NCBI GenBank assembly: GCA_902491575.1 | Contig: CABUID010000014.1 | Location: forward strand, 1 to 52,257 | Direction of reading: 5' to 3' | Length of the DNA: 52,257 nt | From: an uncultured Bacillota bacterium | Lineage (GTDB): Bacteria > Bacillota_I > Bacilli_A > RFN20 > CAG-631 | In this document: positions 17,218 through 26,190 of the stretch, piece by piece | How the letters are laid out: each line of letters opens with the position of its first letter | Position numbering within the stretch: position 1 is the first letter of the stretch | Notes under the pieces: model-generated | The model's database searches: none | Seen by the model: the letters and a program-made list of their open reading frames with translations, nothing else | Told to the model about the DNA's origin: nothing | Made by a program: the position numbers and the translations under genes

Positions 17218-17520
17218 ATGAAAAAGCTATTAAGCACAATATTCCTCTCCTGCTCTCCATTTGTGGCCTTTGCGAGTAATGGGGGAGCTGTTTCGCTCCC
17301 TATATACGATTTAATATTGTTGCCACTCTCACTAGAATTTTCAGGCCCATTACCATTAGCTCTTGGTACGATTGGCCTTGCTGTTGCAGCTATTACCTTT
17401 TTAAGTGGCTGTCATCATCAGGAAGGCGCTAGACGGTTTTTTGGAATCATATTTGGCGTAGGAACCGCAATCGCGGCTCCACAAGCCATTGAAATGATTA
17501 CAGGGTGTTTAATCCCCTAA
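17218..17520 (+). CDS. Second VirB2/TrbC-like pilin
   Basis: 100 residues. A signal peptide ends near residue 19 (VAFA). The body matches the upstream pilin in layout: ...LEFSGPLPLALGTIGLAVAAITFLSG against ...LTGPLPMILGIMGIVGAAIALFSG, followed by a second hydrophobic helix. It is shorter and carries cysteines (SGCHHQ, MITGCLIP) that the first pilin lacks. It could be a minor pilin, a tip or anchor subunit, or an alternative pilin. Its own leader element suggests separate control of dose. Confidence 0.75.
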   Translation: MKKLLSTIFLSCSPFVAFASNGGAVSLPIYDLILLPLSLEFSGPLPLALGTIGLAVAAITFLSGCHHQEGARRFFGIIFGVGTAIAAPQAIEMITGCLIP

Positions 17521-17529
17521 GGAGGCAGG

Positions 17530-17796
17530 ATGGTCGAACGTGATTATAGAACAGGTGAAGCCCCTTTATTTAGGGCTTTATATGTTCGTCAAACTTGGGG
17601 TGGTGTACCTCGTAATTTGTTTCTAATTAATGTATTAACGTGCGTATTCGCTGTTATTATTTTGGGAACATGGTTTATTGGTGCTATTGGTATAGCCCTC
17701 CACTTTTTATTTAGATACTTTACGTCACAGGACGCTGATTTTTTTGAAGTATTTACACATTATTTACGGTCTAAAAACTATTATAGGGCCGAATAA
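17530..17796 (+). CDS. virB3: T4SS inner-membrane protein VirB3
   Basis: 88 residues, preceded by AAGGAGG. It has two closely spaced membrane segments (about 30-65), and its N-terminal APLFRALYVRQTWGGVPR is the conserved VirB3/TrbD opening. It sits directly before virB4, the usual order, and VirB3 acts with VirB4 in pilus assembly. Confidence 0.88.
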   Translation: MVERDYRTGEAPLFRALYVRQTWGGVPRNLFLINVLTCVFAVIILGTWFIGAIGIALHFLFRYFTSQDADFFEVFTHYLRSKNYYRAE

Positions 17797-17822
17797 GACT
17801 ATTATAGAAAGGTGTTTATTAT

Positions 17823-20303
17823 ATGGGATTGATGTCTAATTTTCGCTTTCACAAAAAGAATTTTGTGAAACGTGATCCAAAATTAAGCGAATATATCTCT
17901 TGGTTACGAATTGATGAATCAGGCATTGTATATAACAAAGATGATTCAATGCAGTTAACATTTAAGTTCCGTGGCCCTGACCTTGATTCCTCTACTATTG
18001 AAGAATTGCAGTCATACCACGCGGCTATTAATAATATTATTAAAAGTGCTTCTACTGGGTATGTTTTTTACATGGAAAATCAACGCCATGCATCTGAAGC
18101 ATATGATACTGCTGATTTTCAAGCTCCATTAACAAAAGTTATTGAAACAGAACGTGAAAAATTCTTTAATAGTGGCAAACAGTTTGAAAATGATTATTTC
18201 TTCACAATTTTGTATCATCCTAATTTTGATATGACAAAGAAATTCTTATCTTTCTTTGAATCAAAAGAAGAAACTACAAAGAAACATAATCAGTACTGGA
18301 AAGAAATTGCTAAAGCAACCAGTAATTTTATTGAAGAAACCAATAAAATGCTTGATATGTTCAATGATATATTCCTTGATGTTAAAGTGTTGACACCAGA
18401 TGAAACATTAGAGTACTTACATAGTACTGTATCTGATCATCATCAACCAATTAAAAATATACCAACTATGTATTTATCTTCCTATTTATTGGATTCTCCA
18501 TTAGTTGGTGGTTTTGAACCTAAACTTGGTGATAAACATATGCGGGTTATTTCTGTTACTAGCTTCCCGCCTATTACTCATCCAGGATTCTTTGATATTC
18601 TAAACCGCTTAGGATTTGAATATCGTTGGTCAAGTCGGTACCATGCCTTATCCAAAATGGATGCTATGAAAGTTTTAAAGGATATTGAAGATAACTTTAA
18701 TCAACAAGCTAAAACCATTTTGCAATATGCTGTTGAAGCGATTCGTAATAAGGAATCTTATCAAGTTAACGAATCTATGTTGAACTATGCTGAAGAGGCT
18801 AGTACAGCACAACAATTACTTGAAACGGATGCTGTTGGCTATGGTTATTACACAATGACATTAGTTGTCCTTGATGAAAATCCTGAAATGGCTGATAAAA
18901 AAGCAGCATTTGCATTAAAAGAAATTCGTCAAGAAGGCTTTACGGCGCAGCTTGAAACTACAAATGCAATAGATGCTTATTTTGGGTCTGTTCCAGGTAT
19001 GTGGGAATATAACGTCCGTAAATATCTTATGGCATCCCTAAATTTCTCTCACCTTGCCCCGACCTCCGCAGTGTGGTCAGGAGAGAAAAAGAATAGCCAT
19101 TTAAAGGGGCCTGTATTGCTTCATACGGTGACAATTGGGAGTACTCCATTCCGCTTGTCTTTACACGTTGGTGACGTTGGACATACGTTTGTTGTAGGGC
19201 CTACAGGGTCTGGTAAATCTGTACTTCTTAATATGATAGAAACACATTTTACTAAGTATCCTGGCGCTCGTGTATTTATTTTTGATGTTGGTTCTTCCTC
19301 TAGGGCTGTAACAAAAGCTATGGGTGGTAATTTTTATAACATTATGGGTGATGATAACCCATTAGCCTTTCAACCTCTTTCACGTATTGATGAAGATGTT
19401 GAATTTATCTGGGCTAATGATTGGATTATTAATTACCTCACAATGGAAAATGTACCGATTGATCCAATTGTAAAAACTACAATTCATGAAGCCTTAAAAT
19501 CGCTTCGTGAAATGGAACCTTCTTTGCGTACACTCACATCCTTCCAACGCTTGGTTCAAAACCATGCCATTCGTCAAGCCTTAGCGCCTTTGTGTGAAGG
19601 GGGTACCTATGGTGGCCTCTTTGATAACAGTACAGATAAATTTGGTGAAGGTAATTGGCAGGTATTTGAAATGGATGAAGTCATGAAAATGCCTAATATC
19701 GTCCCTAGCGTACTTGATTTCTTATTCCATAGAATTGAAGGTCAATTACGTGAAGATGGGGCGCCAGGCCTTATTATATTAGATGAATGTTGGTTATTCT
19801 TTGCAAATCCTATCTTCCAAAGTAAAATTCGGAAATACTTTAAAGATTTGCGTAAAAAGAATACGTCTATCATTTTTGCAACGCAAAACTTATCTGATAT
19901 TTCGGCTAGTCCTGAACTTGCTAATACAGTTCGTGAAAACTGTCCTACACAAATTTATTTGCCTAATCCTAAAGCAACTGCTGAAGGGATTAAACAGCAA
20001 TATATCAATTTCGGTTTAAATAGCCGTCAAATTGAATTATTGTCTGAATTGACACAAAAAAGAGAATACTATGTATCCTCAATTAAAGGCAATCGTGTAT
20101 TTGACCTTGCGTTACAACCATTAGAGGCTGCATTTGTAACGGCCACATCTAAAGAAGATCAATTAAAAATTCAAGCATTAGAAAAAAATCATCTATCTAA
20201 AGATGAATTTATTCTAGCTTGGCTTGATTATAAAGGTATGCCTGAAGAAAAGGCTAAATACCAGTCGCTCATAGAGCCAGAAAGGAGTTATCATGTTGGA
20301 TAA
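17823..20303 (+). CDS. virB4: T4SS ATPase VirB4
   Basis: 826 residues, a normal VirB4 length. The N-terminal CagE/TrbE/VirB domain precedes the ATPase: Walker A GPTGSGKS (459-466), VFIFDVGSSSRAVTKAMGG, and Walker B with LIILDECWLFF, then IIFATQNLSDIS. It energises pilin extraction and substrate transfer at the inner membrane. The end overlaps the next start by 11 bases. Confidence 0.95.
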   Translation: MGLMSNFRFHKKNFVKRDPKLSEYISWLRIDESGIVYNKDDSMQLTFKFRGPDLDSSTIEELQSYHAAINNIIKSASTGYVFYMENQRHASEAYDTADFQAPLTKVIETEREKFFNSGKQFENDYFFTILYHPNFDMTKKFLSFFESKEETTKKHNQYWKEIAKATSNFIEETNKMLDMFNDIFLDVKVLTPDETLEYLHSTVSDHHQPIKNIPTMYLSSYLLDSPLVGGFEPKLGDKHMRVISVTSFPPITHPGFFDILNRLGFEYRWSSRYHALSKMDAMKVLKDIEDNFNQQAKTILQYAVEAIRNKESYQVNESMLNYAEEASTAQQLLETDAVGYGYYTMTLVVLDENPEMADKKAAFALKEIRQEGFTAQLETTNAIDAYFGSVPGMWEYNVRKYLMASLNFSHLAPTSAVWSGEKKNSHLKGPVLLHTVTIGSTPFRLSLHVGDVGHTFVVGPTGSGKSVLLNMIETHFTKYPGARVFIFDVGSSSRAVTKAMGGNFYNIMGDDNPLAFQPLSRIDEDVEFIWANDWIINYLTMENVPIDPIVKTTIHEALKSLREMEPSLRTLTSFQRLVQNHAIRQALAPLCEGGTYGGLFDNSTDKFGEGNWQVFEMDEVMKMPNIVPSVLDFLFHRIEGQLREDGAPGLIILDECWLFFANPIFQSKIRKYFKDLRKKNTSIIFATQNLSDISASPELANTVRENCPTQIYLPNPKATAEGIKQQYINFGLNSRQIELLSELTQKREYYVSSIKGNRVFDLALQPLEAAFVTATSKEDQLKIQALEKNHLSKDEFILAWLDYKGMPEEKAKYQSLIEPERSYHVG

Positions 20304-21165
20304 TGGAAAAATGAAATCAGTTCTTCCTCGTTCAAAAAAGTTACTTGCTGTTATGTTAATTCCTGGCACATTTGTATTGACTACGTATTCTGTACATGCT
20401 GCATATCCTGTTTTCGATGCTCAAAACGTTGCTAAAACGGTTAAAGTCATTGAAAATACAGCGAAACAAATTGAAAAATTAAACGAACAGGTAAATCTTG
20501 CAAAACAACATTTATCTATTGTTACACAATCCATGAAAGACGTGTCTGATAATGCTAAAAAAGTATTATCAGCCGTTGATGGTACTCGTAATGCAGTCGA
20601 TGGTGTTATTAAGAATACACAATCCTCATTTAAAGGCCTATTAAGCCCTGTTAAAGATATTCAAAATGTGGCTAAAGAAACAGAAGAAAAATGGAATAAA
20701 ACATTCCAGTCATTATCTGGTTTAAACCCTAAAAATCTAACATATAGCGCTTTACAAGGTTCTAATTCCTATATCAATGCACAAGTGCAACAAAATAACA
20801 AAGAAGCTGTAACTGAAACACAAGCTATTATGGCGGGATTATCACAAGCGGAAGATGAATTAAAGCAACTTCGTGAACAAGCTCGTCATACAGAAGGGCA
20901 ACGTGATTTAGCTAAAATCAATGCTGAAATTAATGCTGTAACAGCTAGAATTGAAGGGTTTAATAGTAAACTTACCGCTATTCAAGTGACTAACCAAAAT
21001 ATGGAATCACAAGCTAAACAGCAACAAGATGCTAATAGGGCTGAATTTAACTTTGCAGCAGCAAAGAAATTTAGTGAATCCGTTGTCAATATGAAGGGGT
21101 CTATGGACGATCTTCCTAGTGGCTATGAATCGAGATCTCAATTGATGAAATCTCTATGGAAATAG
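20293..21165 (+). CDS. virB5: VirB5/TrbJ-like minor pilus protein
   Basis: 290 residues, beginning MLDNGKMKSVL, with AAAGGAG before the ATG. A signal peptide ends near residue 36 (SVHAA). The mature protein is almost wholly helical (AKTVKVIENTAKQIEKLNEQVNLAKQ; MAGLSQAEDELKQLREQA), as in VirB5/TrbJ, which cap the pilus and touch the recipient. A relative lies at 24506-25345 with a similar N-terminus (MLTNGKMRK). Confidence 0.8.
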   Translation: MLDNGKMKSVLPRSKKLLAVMLIPGTFVLTTYSVHAAYPVFDAQNVAKTVKVIENTAKQIEKLNEQVNLAKQHLSIVTQSMKDVSDNAKKVLSAVDGTRNAVDGVIKNTQSSFKGLLSPVKDIQNVAKETEEKWNKTFQSLSGLNPKNLTYSALQGSNSYINAQVQQNNKEAVTETQAIMAGLSQAEDELKQLREQARHTEGQRDLAKINAEINAVTARIEGFNSKLTAIQVTNQNMESQAKQQQDANRAEFNFAAAKKFSESVVNMKGSMDDLPSGYESRSQLMKSLWK

Positions 21166-21175
21166 GAGGGTTTAC

Positions 21176-22450
21176 ATGGATGGTGTTCAATTTGCATTTC
21201 TAAACCAGTTATTAGATACGTTTAGAACTGCATCTGTAACAGGTATGGTTAACTTAAAGCCTGCTGCGTTAGGTTTAGTTACTGTTCTTGGTATTTTAGA
21301 TGTAACCGCTATGTGGGGCCTGTACTTTGGCGAGATGCGGGTACGGGAAATCATGGGAAAAGTGATTAAAATTAGCTTTTTTGTAATTTTAATCCTTAAC
21401 TGGGGGCCTATTACTACGGCTGTAGAAGATACATTCGTTAAAGTTGGCCAGATTGCTTCAGCCCATCAAACCGCAACAAAGCCTTCCTCAATTATGGTAG
21501 AAGGCACAAAGAAGATGTATCGCCTTTGGAACAATGCAATATATGATATTCCAATGGCTGAAGGTGCTACTTCGCAAAAAAGTATTCCTTATTATGATAG
21601 TAATGGTAATCTTAATAAAGATGCTGAAAAAATGGCAGAAGAAGATAAAAAAGCAAATGCTCCATCTAATCCATTTTCTGGATTAGGCGAATCTATTGCG
21701 GCTATTCCAGGAAGAATTATTAAAATTATTCTTGCGTTAGCTATCTTTATTGCCTTTGCGTTTATTGCATTAAATGTTCTTCTTTGTTTCATTGAGTTCT
21801 ATTTAACAACGGCTTTATCTATTATCTTATTGCCGTTTGGTGTTAATAGTCATACGTCATTTATTAGTCAGAAAGCATTAGGTGCTGTTGTCAATTTTGG
21901 CGTTAAGCTGATGATCATGATATTCCTTCTTGGTCTTATGTCTACGATGATTAGCAAAATGGATGCGATTACAAATGAAGATTATGGAAAATTATTTGAA
22001 GCCGTATTACAAGCGTGTATGTATGCTTTCTTGATTTGGAAATTACCTAGCCTTATTTCTGGTATGTTAAGTGGTACGCCATCTATGGGCGCATCTGCTG
22101 CAGGCGTAGTACAATCTGCTGCTACTGCTGCAGGAGCAGGTGCTATGACTACTAGATTTATGGGTGCAGGTAGTGCAGCCGCTTTTAGAGGAATGGCTAA
22201 TGCTTCTCGTATTAGTGGTGATGCTATTCGTGCAGGTGGTGCAGCTGCTGCAAGTTCAAATACTGTTAGAGGTGCTATTTTTAATTCAATGAGAGGTACC
22301 GCTAATCATTTGGGTACTGTCACTAAAGGTGCTTACCGTCATCAAATTAATGCAGCTAAGAATACATTCTTAAATGCAGTTGCTCGTGAAAATACAGCTT
22401 CTACTATATCCAGAAAATTATCTCATCTTAACGGTTATAAGCGATCATAA
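21176..22450 (+). CDS. virB6: T4SS polytopic protein VirB6/TrbL
   Basis: 424 residues, with AGGAGG before the ATG. Five or six membrane segments span about residues 20-310 (ILALAIFIAFAFIALNVLLC; MIMIFLLGLMSTMIS), with a Gly/Ala-rich C-terminal tail (SMGASAAGVVQSAATAAGAG). This is the VirB6/TrbL architecture; the protein forms part of the inner-membrane channel contacted by DNA. A second VirB6-like membrane domain is fused to a transglycosylase in the next gene. Confidence 0.85.
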   Translation: MDGVQFAFLNQLLDTFRTASVTGMVNLKPAALGLVTVLGILDVTAMWGLYFGEMRVREIMGKVIKISFFVILILNWGPITTAVEDTFVKVGQIASAHQTATKPSSIMVEGTKKMYRLWNNAIYDIPMAEGATSQKSIPYYDSNGNLNKDAEKMAEEDKKANAPSNPFSGLGESIAAIPGRIIKIILALAIFIAFAFIALNVLLCFIEFYLTTALSIILLPFGVNSHTSFISQKALGAVVNFGVKLMIMIFLLGLMSTMISKMDAITNEDYGKLFEAVLQACMYAFLIWKLPSLISGMLSGTPSMGASAAGVVQSAATAAGAGAMTTRFMGAGSAAAFRGMANASRISGDAIRAGGAAAASSNTVRGAIFNSMRGTANHLGTVTKGAYRHQINAAKNTFLNAVARENTASTISRKLSHLNGYKRS

Positions 22451-22461
22451 GGTGATGGCTT

Positions 22462-23931
22462 ATGAATAATATACATATTACATTACAACGTATTATCATG
22501 GGTGTTTGTTTAACACTCATGATGATACTCAATTACAATATAGCGTATGCATTGACTGCTAATAATCATGTTGATATTGGGACTAATAAAGAACTCGCTT
22601 ATGATTATGTTGCAAGATATACTAATGAAGATCCACATTATATTGTCGATCGTATTTGGGAGGAAGCTGATAAATACGGAATTTATGATAAAACAGCTGT
22701 TTTAGCTATGTTTGAAACAGAATCTAGTTGGAGAACTCAACCTGCTGGCGATGGTTTAGGATATGGTTTAGGTCAACTAAGTTATGAGTATTGGTCAGAT
22801 TATGATTTAAACTCACAAGATGATATTTATGATGTAACACAAAATATTCATGGTTCTGTGTATTATTACGCTAAAATGCTTCAAGCTGCTAATGGTGATC
22901 CTGCTATTGCTTATACAGGGTATAACGGTGGTGCAGGTAATATGGGTGATCTTAGTATTCCTGCAATTGTGGAACACATGAATAATTTTATTGCTATTTA
23001 TAACCGTTTAAAAACAGGTGATCCTGGTGTAGGTTATCAAGCAGGTGTTTCTTCAATCATCAACTACTTTAGCATGAATAGTGTACTTAATCGTCCTTTA
23101 GGATTAGATTTTTCCTATATCTATAAAATGGGTTCATCTATTAGAACAATTGTTGATTCTGTTGTGGATGGGTGTGTAATTGCTATTAAAAGTTTGATTC
23201 AAGTATCGTTACCTTTATTAGCTGTATTGGCTATTATTGATTTTTCAATGTTTGCATGGCGTGGGCCTACGATTACAGGGCAGCTTGATTCAGCATTTTG
23301 GACTGGTGCGGCACAACGAATTGTTAAATATGGATTTTTAGCAATCCTTATTGAAAGTTGGCAATTTATTGTTAATAAAGTATTTATTGGCACTGCTAAA
23401 TGGTCATATACTACGTTTTCACCAGATACAGCTAATGCTATTGGTGATATAACGGCACCAGACCAACAGTTACAACATTTTATTTCATTCCTTAATCCTT
23501 CTATGACTTGGCTAGGTAAAGTGACTGCATTAGATATGATTAATCATATGGGATTATTCTTATTAAATATGTTTGCTACTTATATGGGATTAATCTTAAT
23601 TATCATATTGATTTTTTCAATTTTAGTCGTGTATTTGGAATTTTATATGTCAGCTGTATTTACTGTATTTAGTATAAGTTTTGCAGGTTTAAAGCCGACA
23701 AGTTTTATTCCAGAAGGTATGATGAGCCATCTAATTACAGGAACAATTCGATTAATGTGTATTGGTCTTATCTTTTCTATTATGAAAAAGGCTATGGAAG
23801 TATATACCTACGATCCTACAGATATATTTGGTATATTAGGTGCTTTACTATTCGTTGTAGTGGTAGTAGTTGTTGGTGTTTTATTGCCTAATCGAATTGC
23901 TGATGGTTTACAAGTATCAGCTAAATTATAG
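22462..23931 (+). CDS. Lytic transglycosylase fused to a VirB6/TrbL-like membrane domain
   Basis: 489 residues. A signal sequence (about 1-32) is followed by an SLT lysozyme-like domain (about 55-175) with the catalytic Glu in FETESSW (Glu87), GYGLGQLSYEYW and YTGYNGG. The C-terminal 270 residues carry at least five membrane segments (LLAVLAIIDFSMFAW; LILIIILIFSILVVYLEFYM; LFVVVVVVVGVLLP) like VirB6/TrbL. The first half would open peptidoglycan in the periplasm while the second is in the inner membrane. VirB1 and VirB6 are normally separate, so this is a fusion. Confidence 0.8.
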   Translation: MNNIHITLQRIIMGVCLTLMMILNYNIAYALTANNHVDIGTNKELAYDYVARYTNEDPHYIVDRIWEEADKYGIYDKTAVLAMFETESSWRTQPAGDGLGYGLGQLSYEYWSDYDLNSQDDIYDVTQNIHGSVYYYAKMLQAANGDPAIAYTGYNGGAGNMGDLSIPAIVEHMNNFIAIYNRLKTGDPGVGYQAGVSSIINYFSMNSVLNRPLGLDFSYIYKMGSSIRTIVDSVVDGCVIAIKSLIQVSLPLLAVLAIIDFSMFAWRGPTITGQLDSAFWTGAAQRIVKYGFLAILIESWQFIVNKVFIGTAKWSYTTFSPDTANAIGDITAPDQQLQHFISFLNPSMTWLGKVTALDMINHMGLFLLNMFATYMGLILIIILIFSILVVYLEFYMSAVFTVFSISFAGLKPTSFIPEGMMSHLITGTIRLMCIGLIFSIMKKAMEVYTYDPTDIFGILGALLFVVVVVVVGVLLPNRIADGLQVSAKL

Positions 23932-23946
23932 AAAGGAGGCTCCTTT

Positions 23947-24540
23947 ATGAAATGGTTATCTAATTTAAAACCAAAACGTTCTATAAAGGATTGGAAACGA
24001 AGGGATAAAATATTTTTCGTTGCTATCGTTCTCCTTATTACATTTAATATTTGTGTTGGTTATGGACTCGTTCATAGTCCGTTTTATGTCAATATAACGA
24101 CGTCAGCGCCTATGGGTGTATATGTGGTTTCACATAATCAAGAATTAAAACCTAATGCATTGGTTATGGTTAAAGAAAATCATAGATTAGAACAATTTTA
24201 TGGATCAAAACGGCCTCCGCAATTGTTACTAAAACATATTGCGGGAATGCCTGGCGATAGAATGACTGTTACAGATTCTAATGTTCAAATTAATGCAGAA
24301 TCGTATCCAACATTATCATATACATCCAATGGTATGCCATTACAACATCTACAAAACGGCGTTTATACGTTGTCTAGTGATGAATATTTTGTAGCTAATG
24401 TTCCTACTCGTAGTTATGATAGCCGTTATTTTGGCCCTGTTAAGCGAGATGAGATTCAAGCCGTAGTTACACCAATTTGGTTATTTGGAGAAGAGGTGAC
24501 TGAATTTGTTAACCAATGGGAAAATGCGAAAAATAGCTAA
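23947..24540 (+). CDS. traF: TraF-type S26 signal peptidase / pilin-processing protease
   Basis: 197 residues. One membrane segment (about 22-42) is followed by a periplasmic S26 peptidase fold: TTSAPMGVY with nucleophile Ser53, LLLKHIAGMPGD with general-base Lys96, and TRSYDSRYFGPV. RP4 TraF, the closest model, cleaves and circularises the TrbC pilin. Its place in the operon with two TrbC-like pilins supports the same job here. Ribosome site AAAGGAGG. Confidence 0.88.
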   Translation: MKWLSNLKPKRSIKDWKRRDKIFFVAIVLLITFNICVGYGLVHSPFYVNITTSAPMGVYVVSHNQELKPNALVMVKENHRLEQFYGSKRPPQLLLKHIAGMPGDRMTVTDSNVQINAESYPTLSYTSNGMPLQHLQNGVYTLSSDEYFVANVPTRSYDSRYFGPVKRDEIQAVVTPIWLFGEEVTEFVNQWENAKNS

Positions 24541-25345
24541 AGTGATTGTATCTACTACATTAATGTTTTCTTTTTTAAATATCATTCAAACACCTGTAGC
24601 AGAAGCGAAATTCCATTTTAGAGGTGGTAATGTACATGATTCATCTCGATATAAACAGGTTGTTGAATGGGTAAAAAAAGAACAAGATAAATTAGAACAA
24701 ATTAAAGCTAAATTACAACATAGTATTGATACGGTTAAACAAGCTCAACAGGCTATGAATAGTGTTAAGTCCTCACTGAATACAGCTATGAAAAGTGTTG
24801 ATGCACTTCGTTCTAATATCAATTCAGTAATGAAAATGTCAGATAGTCTTATCCATTTAGATTTTGATCACCCTGATAAAGGATGGTCAGAAATAGAGTA
24901 TTCTAAAGAAGCAATTCATTATCAGACTGATTATATGAATAAGAAAATTCAAAATAATAATATTATTTCTAAAGCTAATTTAGAATCTCAAAAAATGGCA
25001 ACTGGACTATCGGCTATTGCTGATGCTAATAACTCTGTTATTCAATCATTACAAAAATTAGGTAAAAATACCAAAGGACTTCTTGATATTCAAGAGGTCA
25101 ATAATGAAATAGATGCTACCAGAACGGATACAACATTACAAACAACAAAAACTAGAGCTAGTGAACTTAATAAAGAATTACAAGAAAAAATTATTCAAGC
25201 GGAAAATGAAGCTGCTGCTAATAAACGTAGAGCAGCCGATTTTCAAGTAACATCTGATCCAGAACAACGTACTGAAAAAGAAACAACTGACTTGAAACGC
25301 ATGGATGCTGCTTCTAAGCCTGGTAGGGGGTTTGTAGAATTTTAA
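24506..25345 (+). CDS. Second VirB5/TrbJ-like secreted helical protein
   Basis: 279 residues. I use the TTG at 24506: GAGGTG lies 7 nt upstream and the resulting start MLTNGKMRK mirrors MLDNGKMKS of the VirB5 protein at 20293. An ATG at 24524 is the alternative. A signal peptide ends near VAEA (about 34). The rest is long heptad-like helix (EWVKKEQDKLEQIKAKL; AQQAMNSVKSSLNTAM). It overlaps traF by 35 nt. Last gene of the transfer operon; a large inverted repeat follows. Probably a second pilus-tip or adhesin-like subunit. Confidence 0.7.
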   Translation: MLTNGKMRKIAKVIVSTTLMFSFLNIIQTPVAEAKFHFRGGNVHDSSRYKQVVEWVKKEQDKLEQIKAKLQHSIDTVKQAQQAMNSVKSSLNTAMKSVDALRSNINSVMKMSDSLIHLDFDHPDKGWSEIEYSKEAIHYQTDYMNKKIQNNNIISKANLESQKMATGLSAIADANNSVIQSLQKLGKNTKGLLDIQEVNNEIDATRTDTTLQTTKTRASELNKELQEKIIQAENEAAANKRRAADFQVTSDPEQRTEKETTDLKRMDAASKPGRGFVEF

Positions 25346-25348
25346 GAT

Positions 25349-25399
25349 ATTGAAATACTGCGTATAAATTGGTATACTATTTATGCGCAGTATTTCAAT
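25349..25399 (+). promoter_or_regulatory. Inverted repeat carrying the antitoxin RNA promoter
   Basis: Arms of 21 bp, ATTGAAATACTGCGTATAAAT (25349-25369) and its complement (25379-25399), match at 20 of 21 positions around a 9-nt spacer. Inside it lies a promoter: TTGAAA (25350-25355), 17-bp spacer, TATACT (25373-25378). Transcription would start in the right arm, about 20 nt before the first antitoxin repeat. The palindrome may also end the T4SS transcript, though no T-tract follows. Confidence 0.65.
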
Positions 25400-25408
25400 T
25401 AAGTAAGA

Positions 25409-25505
25409 TGATGAGGTCGTAAAGCACGCCTCGTAAAACAAAAAAAGCTTGATTGTTGATGAGGTCGTAGAGCGCGCCTCGTAAAATAAAAAAAGCTCGA
25501 TTGAT
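25409..25505 (+). ncRNA. Type III antitoxin RNA, two tandem pseudoknot repeats
   Basis: Two repeats start at 25409 and 25457 (48 and 45 nt), with a truncated third start at 25502. Each has the stem GAGG...CCTC, extended by CGT/ACG (unit 1) or CGT/GCG (unit 2). The loop pairs with a downstream site: AAGC (25422-25425) with GCTT (25447-25450) in unit 1, and GAGC (25470-25473) with GCTC (25495-25498) in unit 2. The paired bases change together, which supports a pseudoknot. A terminator and a ToxN-like gene follow, the standard type III layout in which the toxin cuts its own RNA into units that then inhibit it. Confidence 0.85.
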
Positions 25506-25506
25506 G

Positions 25507-25535
25507 AAAAGCCCCCTTAATTAAGGGGGCTTTTA
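25507..25535 (+). terminator. Terminator between antitoxin RNA and toxin
   Basis: AAAAGCCCCCTT-AATT-AAGGGGGCTTTT, 12-bp stem with a T-rich end, 17 nt before the toxin ATG. A leaky terminator here sets the RNA-to-toxin ratio in known type III systems. Confidence 0.9.
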
Positions 25536-25551
25536 TCGTATGGGAGAATCT

Positions 25552-26034
25552 ATGAAATTTATATTTTTAACAAAGGATTATTTTAATCGACATCCTTCAT
25601 CTAAATTTCCTGAAATGTTACGAAAATCAGATCGTCCTTATGTTCAACTTACGATTCCTTGTAACCATCAACTATGGGCGATTCCTTTGCGGTCTTATAT
25701 TAATCATGAATTTGCTTTTTGGTCTAATAAAAAAGAACTTTGTGGATTAGATTTTACTAAGGCCGTTCCAATTGAATCAAAAGATATAGACACAACGCAT
25801 TCGCCAATTATTAGGCGCCATGAATTTAATGCATTAAAAGGAAAAGATTATCGTGTAACGCAACGATTCAAACGTTTTATTAAAAAGTTTGATTATGCTA
25901 AGTTACATCCTACTCTTCCTGACAGCAAGGTTCTTTTAAAATATAGTACATTACAATATTTTGAAAAAGAACTAGAACAAAAAAAGAAGATTAAACTTAC
26001 TATTCCAAAACAAAATAGTACACTTAGCCTATGA
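25552..26034 (+). CDS. Type III toxin-antitoxin system endoribonuclease (ToxN/TenpN-like)
   Basis: 160 residues from the ATG at 25552, with GGGAG 5 nt upstream; an ATG at 25540 lacks such a site. It begins MKFIFLTKDYF and has IPCNHQLWAIPLRS, the core strand of ToxN-like folds, and GLDFTKAVPI, which corresponds to the region after the conserved strand. A basic C-terminal helix region follows (RFKRFIKKF). The toxin call rests on sequence shape plus the unmistakable RNA-repeat/terminator context. It resembles the protein at 4312. Expected to cleave cellular RNA when plasmid loss removes the antitoxin RNA. TenpN is my preferred subfamily, with low certainty. Confidence 0.8.
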   Translation: MKFIFLTKDYFNRHPSSKFPEMLRKSDRPYVQLTIPCNHQLWAIPLRSYINHEFAFWSNKKELCGLDFTKAVPIESKDIDTTHSPIIRRHEFNALKGKDYRVTQRFKRFIKKFDYAKLHPTLPDSKVLLKYSTLQYFEKELEQKKKIKLTIPKQNSTLSL

Positions 26035-26098
26035 TTTGCAACTATTTCTTAGGACAGATATAATTAAACTAGAAGTTGGATAGCTTAAAATAAAACAA

Positions 26099-26132
26099 CA
26101 AAAACCCACGATGGCTAGACTGTGGGTTTTTT
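26099..26132 (+). terminator. Intrinsic terminator
   Basis: AAAACCCAC (26101-26109) / GTGGGTTTT (26122-26130) with a 12-nt loop and a T-run. Ends the toxin transcript. Confidence 0.85.
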
Positions 26133-26190
26133 ACTTTATATATCGTATTATGGTATTCTTTTATATGGATGTATTCCATCTGGTCTTACT

